Source of the DNA: Brachionus manjavacas
Taxonomy: Eukaryota; Rotifera; Eurotatoria; Ploima; Brachionidae
Direction: 5' to 3'
Length of the DNA stretch: 64,000 nucleotides
Assembly: GCA_019054805.1 (NCBI GenBank)
Contig: JAHQIY010000011.1
Coordinates: 1,617,001 to 1,681,000 of the forward strand
Part shown: one piece after another, positions 55,836 through 64,000 of the stretch
Position numbering within the stretch: position 1 is the first letter of the stretch
How the letters are laid out: every line of letters begins with the position of its first letter
Position numbers and translations under genes: made by a program
The notes under the pieces: model-generated
What the model saw: the letters and a program-made list of their open reading frames with translations, nothing else
Database searches by the model: none
Told to the model about the DNA's origin: nothing

Positions 55836-56035
55836 ATTATCTCATAGTCTATTAATAGTAGCTGATACGATTTATGTTTTAGTGTCAGTACAAACTTAAA
55901 CTCACAAAGAAAGTTTAGTGTTTCTTTAAATAATGAATGAAACTCATACTTATTCTTTATTCTAACCAAGTTTTTGTTCATTTTTTTACTCATATTAGAC
56001 GAGCTAAAGCTCCTTCAGAATAAAAATATAAATAT

Positions 56036-56870
56036 CCAGCGTACTCGGTCCGTTACTGTTCGTAATCTACATTAACGGCATGCCTCAGTTGTCAACCACA
56101 TTGCTAAGCTATTCGCGGTTGACAGCAAACTAATCGCTACCATTTGTAGCGATAATGACCTCACGTCACTGCAGCAGGACCTCGATGCACTTATGGAGTG
56201 GTCTAACACGTGGCGCATGCTCTTTCACGTCGACAAGTGCAAGGTAATGGAGTTTAGCAGGTCTGGTAAGAGCAAATTAACCAATACGGAGTTATTCATG
56301 GGCGAGTCCGATGCACCACACATTCTCAAATCTGTAGTATTTGAATAGGACCTCGTAGTCACTTTCGACCGTAATTTAAAGTTCTCTTGTCATATCAGGA
56401 TTCAGGCCAAGAAAGCTAACCGTATCCTTGGGCAGCTGAGAAGAACGTTCAGGTTCTCGACCATCGACACCTGCAAGACTCTCTACTGCGCATATGTGAG
56501 GCCCCACTTGGAATACGCCTCATCAGTTTGGTCACCATCCAGTAAGCGAGATATCAGAGCATTAGAGACCGTTCAGAGGAGAGCTACCAAGCTGATGCCT
56601 AGAATCAGAAACTGGAGCTATGAAGACCTTCTCACTGTATTAGGTCTAACGCCACTTCATGAACGCAGAATTAGAGGGGATCTGATCCAGCTTTTCAAAG
56701 TCAACAATGGCTTCAACGAAGTGTCCTGGGTGAATCTTCTGAAGCAATGTAGTTCTCTCACACAGACTGGTCCAGCAAGGGGAATCCGAGGTCAAGAGAA
56801 GACTCTCCGGGCAGCTCTCAACTAAATGTATGCAGACGTCCAACTTCTTCACGAACAAAGTTGTTAACCA
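56036..56870 (+). mobile_element. LINE RT fragment inserted in the hAT element
   Basis: GC-rich insert. Frames read GPLLFVIYINGMPQLS, MEWSNTWRMLFHVDKCKVME, IDTCKTLYCAYVRPHLEYAS, ETVQRRATKLMPRIRNWSYE, TVLGLTPLHERRIRGDLIQL and GPARGIRG. The family is that of 18165-19478 (CKVMEFS, LYCAYV, GP-x-LEYA, GIRG). Several stops and shifts occur. A tail motif of another LINE lies inverted just upstream (55998-56023). Confidence 0.8.
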
Positions 56871-57069
56871 TTAGAATGTTATGCTTATTTTAGACAAGTT
56901 AATTTCGACAAGAAATTAACTTAACATTATGAAGAATTAACTTCTATATGTATAATTTTGCAAATTGGATTCTATAGATATAATTTCATATATAATCATC
57001 TCAATAGATTTATTGATCAACTATTGAGATCAATCTTTCATCAGTTATTGATCAAATTTCTTTTTTGAT

Positions 57070-58885
57070 TAAGGTGAAAAAATAGCCAATGAGTATATGA
57101 AGCTGGTCAAAGAATATAATTTGGAAAACAAATTAATCAAAGCTACTTCAGACTCAGGGTCAAATATGGTGAAGGGACTTGAAAATGTTGTTCCCTAAAA
57201 TGATTGAGGAGTATAATGAGAATGTTACATTTAAATTGACTCTTGAAGACGATCTTGAAGATCAAATAGATTTGGATGGGCATTCAACCACAAGCGAAGA
57301 GTTGGATACTGATTTAGCAAAACTTAATAAAGAAGACAGTGATGAGATGGAGTTCATAACAGATAATGAAATTACCGAAGACTTTGTTAAAACATTAAAT
57401 AATTTAAATGATGAAAAAATAAGAAAGGTCGAGAGATTAGCTTGTTTTGCCCATTCGTTTCATTTAGTTATAAATGACTCAATCAAGCAAAACAATCCAG
57501 TTTCAACCTTAATGTCGAAAATGGGTAAAGTTTCATCTGCAAGTCATCAATGCCCAGATGTAGCAGAAAAATGGACTTGAACTTTAAGCTCAATCTTTAA
57601 AATCCCTGGTCCAGGGGGTGTTCGTTGGGATAGTCACTAACGATGCATTGAGGTTATAAGTCGTTTGGACAGAGACAAGATTAACAGTTTTTTAATCGAA
57701 AATTATTACTCCTATTTAACTATTTCGATGATAGATAAAGAAAAAATAGAGAAATTTTTGATGATTATGGTAGTTTTTTTTACTGTCAGTAAATACTCTC
57801 AAAAATCCGATAAGCCATCGATAAGTCTAGTTAGTTTATTTAGCTTATATTCAATAAAATTTTCAACTTAATTCGAACTCACCAGGTCCAGAGAGAACTT
57901 CCTATTGAAAAGACAGACTTAAAGAACCACCTTGTTAGACTCAAACAAAATTAAAAACTTTGATGACAAAATCTACATGATTTCAACTCTACTCGACCCA
58001 AAACATAAAGACAAATGGACGCAATCTTTTCCCATTAGCTCAACTTCGAAATCTTGTCTAGTAAATCTATTGAAAAATGATTTGATTGACTTTACATTGC
58101 AAGGTAAATTTTCAAGTGGTCAGCTTCTTGTTTTAATTTATTTTAATTTTAAATTAAAGAAAATTATATTTCAAATGATTCCGGTGAAGATGATGGCGAT
58201 AATGAAAGAAACGAATCGGTTCTTATAGAGCCACCACATAAAAAATCAAAATTTGATATTTTTCGTACACTAATAACTCTGATAGTAATGTATCTCAGAA
58301 AAAGAATGAACTAGAAAAATTTATTGAAGAGTTAAATAAGTATTTGAGCGAACCAAACGAGAACATGGACCGAGATCAATTAGAATATTGGAAGGTAAAC
58401 GAAAGTAGATTTAAAATTCTATCAACAATATCCAGGGAAATTTTTTGTATACAGGCTACCTCAGCAAAGATCGAAAATGTATTTTCGGTATCTGGATTTT
58501 TAATGAGACCACATCGAAGTCGATTCACATACAATAACCTTTTCAAATTTAATGTTCTTAAAAAGTAATAAGGATTACCTATAAAAATAAAAATTCTATT
58601 TTATTTTGTTGAAATTAAAAAAAAATTTAAAATAAGTCCGATATAAACTTTATTTTTTTGTTTTTGTATTTTTATCTGAATGGCCATAAAATTGAAAAAA
58701 AGACTGAATTATTTAAAAAATTTAAATTTTTTTTTAAAACATGATTTTATACTGATAGCCTTAATACTGGTACTGGCTGATTTCGATACTGAATTTCATC
58801 CTCAATACTGAATACTGACTGATACTGAAGGCCTCAATTCTGATACTGACTGATACTGATTTTTCATATACTGTTCCCAAGTCTG
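57070..58885 (+). pseudogene. hAT transposase catalytic and dimerisation region, with right end
   Basis: Blocks: EYMKLVKEYNLENKLIKATS then DSGSNMVKGLENVVP (first catalytic Asp region), RKVERLACFAHSFHLVINDS, VRWDSH (in another frame), DKIYMISTLLDPKHKDKW, and the hATC dimerisation domain ATSAKIENVFSVSGFLMRPH. Frameshifts and stops break it. The last 130 bp carry TACTGACTGATACTGA repeats and end CTGTTCCCAAGTCTG (58871-58885), the inverse of a hAT-like end CAGACTTGGGAACAG. Confidence 0.75.
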
Positions 58886-59163
58886 GTTAAAACCATAAAA
58901 TGAGTTAATTTTTCTTTGAGTTTGTCAATTTTTCTCTGGGATAATTTTAACGTTTTTCTAGGTTGATTCTCTGAATCCGATTCATCGTCAAATTCTTCAT
59001 CTGTGTCCGAAAAAATCGCCTCTACAAATTGGTGCTCTTGCGGTTTGCAAGCTTCATATAAACCATGAGTTGCCAAATGATTCTGCAAATAAGTCATAGA
59101 ATTATTGTGCTTTTTACAAAAATTACAATTGTGACACTTCACCATTTCACTATCTTTGTTCAT
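58886..59163 (-). pseudogene. hAT BED zinc-finger region, inverted copy 2
   Basis: MNKDSEMVKCHNCNFCKKH leads into the same residues as copy 1 and continues KLSQRKIDKLKEKLTHFMV before running into the transposon end at 58885. Here the first Cys pair is intact (C-x-x-C). The copy stops at the hAT terminus, suggesting one hAT landed in, or rearranged with, another. Confidence 0.7.
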
Positions 59164-59553
59164 TTAAAAGCAAATTAAATAATGATAAAAACAAAATTTT
59201 TTTTTTATTCTTTTTAAGTAATTTAAAAAAATAACAATACTTCTTTTTTCTGGTTCGCTACACTACGATTTTTGTTTTATTGAGTTTTTTTGATAATGAG
59301 GTTTTACTTCAAATAATTCTTTACAATTTTTACCTCTTGGATTTTTATTTTGCTTAAAAGTCTTGAAACAAATTTATAATAGTCAAAGAAAGGTTGTTTT
59401 ATCAAAAAAAGTCTTAAAAAGCTTGAATTGTTAGCCAACAAAAAATTCTAATTTAGCCATTGCTTGATTTTTTATTATAAAATTTTTAGACTAAAATTAA
59501 ATAAAAATAAATTAAAAAAAATAAAAAAATTTATTCGAAAAAGCTGAAAATTT
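59164..59553. other. AT-rich spacer 3' of the galactosyltransferase
   Basis: No gene seen; it likely includes the 3' UTR of the glycosyltransferase gene. Confidence 0.4.
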
Positions 59554-60639
59554 TTATTCATTTATCAGCTCTTTGTATTTATTTCTATCGTACTCAATAT
59601 CTTCTAAGAGAATATAATTTTTAATAATATTCTTAAAAGTAACTGGTTTTTTGAGCATTTGAAATTTGTCGTACAATTTGAGAACATTTTTGTGAACTTC
59701 GATGGCAAGATCTAGCCTAAAGACATCCCTGGGAGACATGTAGTGCACTGCAATGATGGAATCGGCACAACAATCAAAGCCTTTTTTGAGAGGATTTTGT
59801 GCATAGCTGTGCAACCAGCCCGGATAATGTCCCAAGAAATGACCCATCAAACTTAAAACTAAAAATCTTTCGCGACCATTTTGGTCAGCTGACTTGCCAA
59901 GTATACCATTATACTTTCTCACACAAGCATTTATATCCACATCATCTGTCCCAGTATTCGGACAATTGGACACTTTTTCTACCATTGCTTTGTTAATAGT
60001 TGTAAAAGCAGCATTGCTTAGAGCATAACCAGGCCCTCCTGAATGATAACCACCTTTTACTATCACTTTAAAATTATAACCATATGTTATAGACTCATTT
60101 GATGATTTATCTTTTAGAAACTCTTTTAGATTTGCCACATTTACATAAGCATCGTCATCAACTATGTAGTACCAGTCATAAGAGGGCAACTTTTGGTAAA
60201 CATACAACATTGAATAGTAGAGTTTAAGAGTCAAATTTCCATGGCTTTCTTTGACAAGACCTTTAGGTTGAATCATGTAAAAATTTTCAAACACTTCAAC
60301 TGTTTCCGATTCATCTTTGGGCTTCAAGTGCTCTGGAAGAAGCGTAACAAAGCGGTAGTTGTCGCACTTATGACCCCAAACTCGAAAAGCGTTTAGTGTT
60401 TTGTTTGATTTTATATTTTTTGGATGAGTTTTAATCAAACAAAAAACAGTAGGATAACTCGACTTATTCAAATTTTGAGTTGGATCAATCATTTGATTAA
60501 TTTGGAAATCTTGATCGCTATTTGCCACTGAGACTTGGATTGGCTTGGCAAAGAGTCCATTTTCTGTATGTGTCATGAACAAAATGAACACTAAAGCAAG
60601 AAATAAAATTGAGAAAAAATATTTTGGCTGAAGATTCAT
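59554..60639 (-). CDS. Core-1 beta-1,3-galactosyltransferase (C1GALT1/T-synthase-like)
   Basis: This enzyme adds galactose to GalNAc-Ser/Thr in the Golgi, making the core-1 O-glycan. The single-exon frame of 361 residues begins with a short cytosolic end and a signal anchor (FFSILFLALVFILFM, about 8-22), the type II topology expected. Motifs: VFCLIKTHPKN and RVWGHKC at the start of the catalytic domain, DWYYIVDDDAYVN with the DxD-type metal site (161-163), HSGGPGYALSNAA (about 199-211), TDDVDINACV and FDCCADSIIAVHYMSP (CC-x-D and HY, conserved in the family). Length agrees with the roughly 360 residues of known members. ATG at 60639 precedes the anchor directly; TTGTCAG upstream (about 60670) may be a 5'-UTR splice acceptor. 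Invertebrates often have several paralogues. Confidence 0.92.
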   Translation of the reverse strand: MNLQPKYFFSILFLALVFILFMTHTENGLFAKPIQVSVANSDQDFQINQMIDPTQNLNKSSYPTVFCLIKTHPKNIKSNKTLNAFRVWGHKCDNYRFVTLLPEHLKPKDESETVEVFENFYMIQPKGLVKESHGNLTLKLYYSMLYVYQKLPSYDWYYIVDDDAYVNVANLKEFLKDKSSNESITYGYNFKVIVKGGYHSGGPGYALSNAAFTTINKAMVEKVSNCPNTGTDDVDINACVRKYNGILGKSADQNGRERFLVLSLMGHFLGHYPGWLHSYAQNPLKKGFDCCADSIIAVHYMSPRDVFRLDLAIEVHKNVLKLYDKFQMLKKPVTFKNIIKNYILLEDIEYDRNKYKELINE

Positions 60640-62439
60640 TCGAGTTCTGAGGCTTTGTGCATAAGATATCTGACAATTTAGAAAAAAATTTAAATGTGTT
60701 ATCTAAATATTTAATTCGACTTTTAAAAAATTATTTTACTGCTCGATGATTGCAAGTAAAAATTATTTTAAATTATTCGTTCTCATCTAAAAGGTAATTT
60801 CGTGCAATACCTGGTTACACAATTTTGCCTTTGTTTTTGTTGAATGCTTCAGTTGTTCTACAAAATTATGGAATGCTTTCTTAAAAATTGAAAATTGAAT
60901 TTTTCAAACTTTGCTGATTCATTGATGATTTGTTTGAATTTATCAGTAATTTTATGCAAAGATACTTTTGGAAAAAATTCAATATAATAAATTTATGTTT
61001 TTAATTAGTCAAATTAAAAGCCAAGCAATTTACTTGTAAAAATATCAAGACTTTTTGAAAAAAGTCAACTGAAAATTAAGTGCATTAAAGATTGTAAAGT
61101 ATCGTTATCAAGTTTTTAATCATTGTTTTTTCATTTTATCTATGATTTAAGTTATAAATTTTAAATTTTAAAACAAATTTTTTTGGTCTTTAATTTAATT
61201 GCTTTAAATTTTAGCCATAAAATAGATTCAAAAATTTTCTTTTAAAAAAAAAATAGTAAAAAATAATATTAAATCATTTTTTTTCAAAAACAGTTTTTAA
61301 CTTAGTAGAAAAATAGCACCATACCGTCAAAATTAAGGCCGTTTTTTCTTAAATTATTCATTATTAAATTATTTTGAATAATTTATATGCCACGACTTCA
61401 GGTGAATTGCTTTAAAATTAGAAAAAAAATTTACACAACTAATTTTTATTACAAATTTTTTAAAAACTTTGAATAGTTCCAGAGTATATTTTTTTTTTAA
61501 TTTTTGCTAAATTCTTAAAAAGAACACTTGACGGTTTTTCCAAGTCATTAATTCTGAAATATTTTATCTTATAAATTTCATAAACTGAATTTACTTTAGA
61601 TTGATTTATTTATCACGGTAAAATTTTTTCAAGATTTTTTCTTATTTTAATCAAAAGGAAAATGGGCGTTTTGTTTTATCAAAGATGGTTTTATTTAAAA
61701 AATTTTTTTAAATAGAACTGATATTTATTTTTGATTTCAATTGATAAAGCACATTTTGATTCCTAATTATTTAAAGTGATGAAAATCTAAACTGAAATTT
61801 TTAGTATGAAAAGTTTATATCAAGATGGGTTTTGTTTGGAAAGCGGTTGAAACAAGAGACATTTTTTTTAAATGTCTGCTAAAATTACCTGATTTTTTAT
61901 TTTTTAGCCTAAATTACTGAAACAATAACTTTTTTAAAATGGTAAAACAAAAATTTTGATCAAATTTCATTTTTAAAAAATTTCAAATCATAAATTTTTT
62001 AAAATTTAGTATTTAATAAAGAGCTTTAAATTTGCAGATTATGAATTTTTGAATTTTTAATAAATAATTTAATTAGAATTTTTCTAATAATTTATTTCAA
62101 AAGGATGGCTAAAAATGGGACTTTTTTAGCTTTGATTTATATTTAATAACCTTTTATCTGTTCATTTTTTTTTGGCTTAGAACTTAATTTTTTTTCTTTA
62201 AATAAAATTACCAAAATATTGGAATTAATGCTTACGGACTAATTTTTTAAAAAGTTTTATTTTCAAAATAAGAATGTCTTATTATTTCTTATTTGGGCCT
62301 TTTTTGGTTAATTTTTCCAGAAAAGAAAAATTATGTAATTTAAGAAGAATTTAGTAAGAAATTATCAAAAATGAAAAAAAGTTTTTAAAAGTCTAATTTA
62401 TTAAATTCAATAATTTAACGAAAAATTCATAGCTTTTTA
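60640..62439. other. AT-rich intergenic DNA
   Basis: It includes the 5' flank of the galactosyltransferase. No gene, repeat or RNA recognised in 1.8 kb. Confidence 0.5.
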
Positions 62440-62542
62440 AAACAACGAGGAATTAAAACTTTTAAAGGGATAAATTAGCTGAATATCTAGTATTTGTCTC
62501 TGTAAAACAAAACAATGTTTAAACTTCATAAGGACAATTATC
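62440..62542 (+). pseudogene. Tc1/mariner transposase relic, left part
   Basis: Decayed frame upstream of the LINE insertion, ending in TTAAACTTCATAAGGACAAT (62519-62538), which encodes the start of the KLHKDN motif seen intact on the other side of the LINE. Confidence 0.6.
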
Positions 62543-63297
62543 GTGACTTCTGATCTGAAGTCAAGCGAGCAGCGACAAGAACAACGATGGTGGCAAGTCG
62601 AATACGACTCACTTTAAAATATTTTTCTTTAAAACTAGTTGACCTCCTTTTCAAGTCCTTTGTTCGTCTTCATTTGGAATTTTCAGTAGCAACCTGAAAC
62701 TCGTATCGACGAAGTGATATCGAGATCCTTTAGCAAGTTCAGCGTAGATTTTCAAAAATGAAACCTGAATTGAAATCAAAACCATACCTCGAGAGAAGAG
62801 AAGCTCTAGGCTGGAGCACACTTGAAGAGAAGCGCAAGCGTGGGGATCTCATCTGACTACACAAAATACAACATGGCCATGATCGGGTGACATTCATTAA
62901 TGGGGATCAAAAGCTGGCTTCGGATTGTTTAGACAGCCCCGTAGGGAATACAAGAACTTGTCATAAAGAGATTGAGTGACAATTTATCCGCAAATGTGGA
63001 GTGAGACACAACTTTTTTACAAACCGTACAGCGGGAAATTGGAATACTCTGGATGCGGTGACTAAGAGCGTCACTAATACGAACATTTTTTAAAAAAGAA
63101 TTGACAAGCTACTAAGTTAAAATATTTTATAAAACTCGTTGTTTGATGCTAGTAAAATTTAAATTTTTCTTGCATCTAAAAATAGCTTATTTAAAAAATG
63201 GCGCTAGGCTGTTATAGTGGGGCGTTTACGTGCGCCATTATTTGGAGACTCAAGTCTCCCACAGCATTTATACCACTACTACTACTACTGCTAATCC
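62543..63297 (+). mobile_element. 5'-truncated LINE (CR1-like) with 24-bp target duplication
   Basis: The plus strand reads LLFKSFVRLHLEFSVAT, VQRRFSKMKPELKSK, YLERREALGWSTLEEKRKRG and FFTNRTAGNWNTLDAVTKSV, the C-terminal part of LINE RT proteins, with stops. The 3' end has a CTACTACTACTACTGC repeat. The 24-bp TTAAACTTCATAAGGACAAT plus GATC/TATC is found on both sides (62519-62542 and 63298-63321) with one mismatch, marking target-primed integration. Confidence 0.85.
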
Positions 63298-63420
63298 TTA
63301 AACTTCATAAGGACAATGATCCTAAACACAAATCTGAAATGTGTATCAAATTACTTAAAAATAATTACATTAAATGGGTAAACCTATATTTATTATTAAA
63401 AATTAAATTTTAAAATAGCT
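63298..63420 (+). pseudogene. Tc1/mariner transposase relic, right part
   Basis: The frame KLHKDNDPKHKSEMCIKLLK then NNYIKWVN matches the second catalytic Asp block (QQDNDPKHTS) of Tc1-like transposases. The third catalytic block is absent. Confidence 0.75.
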
Positions 63421-64000
63421 AAAATCTGGCAACTTGAAGTTAATGATCATGATCGCATGATCAAAGCTCGATTGATTAAAATCTTAATAAAAAAGATGAA
63501 ATTAGCTTTTTTATATTTTATTTTAATTAAAAAAAATCTAATCGATCTTTAACTGATTATACTAAAATTTTAAAGACAAGTTTGGAATCTACAGTAAATT
63601 ATCCAAATTATGGGTCAAAAAAACTTTTTAAATAATATTTTAATCATTATTATTGATTAAAATATTGAATTAAAAGATTATATAAATAAACAATTAAGAA
63701 TTTTTACATTTTTTGAATTAAGAATTTTTTTACCAATTTTTATGCAGAATTGCATAAATTCTGCATAAAAATTATCAAAAAATCTTAAATCGATATTAAT
63801 TTAAAAATCAGCCATAATCTAGCCTTTTTTGACATTTTTGAAAATCTGTAATTTTTCGTAAAATAATGTTATTTTAAGTAAAATTTTTAAATAGTAAAAT
63901 TTTGTAGGAGTTCTGTATTTTCTTATCTTTTTCGATTTTTCCTAGCAAAATATAAATAAAATAATTTAACTAATCAAAACATAATGCTTAATAAATTGAT
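63421..64000. other. AT-rich terminal stretch
   Basis: A short foldback TTTTTATGCAGAATT/AATTCTGCATAAAAA occurs at about 63738-63770. No gene seen. Confidence 0.4.

Noticed and set aside
61800-61890. Possible small exon after TTTTTAG with an ATG
   Set aside because: No partner exon, no domain, and two competing frames with early stops.

Overview
This is a eukaryotic, metazoan window. It is very AT-rich (roughly three quarters A+T by eye), with short introns of about 45-60 nt, widely spaced genes and dense transposon debris. The compact GT-AG introns, the gene repertoire (DEG/ENaC channel, GPI-type alpha-carbonic anhydrase, neurogenin-like bHLH, rhodopsin-class GPCR, core-1 galactosyltransferase) and the transposon mix would suit a monogonont rotifer such as Brachionus. 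That placement is inference, not a database match.

Layout. 0.9-2.3 kb: DEG/ENaC channel exon (-), with a MITE against its 5' side. 3.2-6.6 kb: MULE and PIF/Harbinger-like transposase relics. 8.4-12.9 kb: two tandem alpha-carbonic anhydrase genes (-); the upstream one can be reconstructed completely in eight exons with a signal peptide and a GPI-type tail, while the downstream one lacks its 5' exons beside a LINE fragment. 14.8-26.7 kb: MITEs, LINE fragments, a piggyBac deletion derivative, Tc1 scraps, a 37-residue peptide gene that is almost half cysteine, and a LINE fused to a truncated copy of a bHLH gene. 28.5-29.4 kb: the intact bHLH gene (+). 29.4-40.3 kb: mostly AT-rich DNA without genes, holding hairpins and two large inverted-repeat elements. 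40.3-49.2 kb: CR1-like LINE, MITEs and a small two-exon gene (65 aa). 51.0-52.2 kb: single-exon GPCR (+). 52.6-59.2 kb: LINE, Tigger, hAT and an unclassified GC-rich repeat. 59.55-60.64 kb: C1GALT1-like glycosyltransferase (-). 62.4-63.4 kb: a Tc1 relic split by a LINE with a 24-bp target duplication.

No operon or shared pathway links the host genes. The carbonic anhydrases are a tandem duplication; the others are single loci. The strongest unusual items are the chimeric LINE/bHLH retrocopy whose 5' edge falls on an initiator-like TCAGTT, two unreported-looking small genes (cysteine-rich peptide and 65-aa two-exon gene), an inverted-repeat element carrying an exon-like GC-rich core, and clean target-site duplications that define several MITE families. 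No tRNA, rRNA or CRISPR array was seen.
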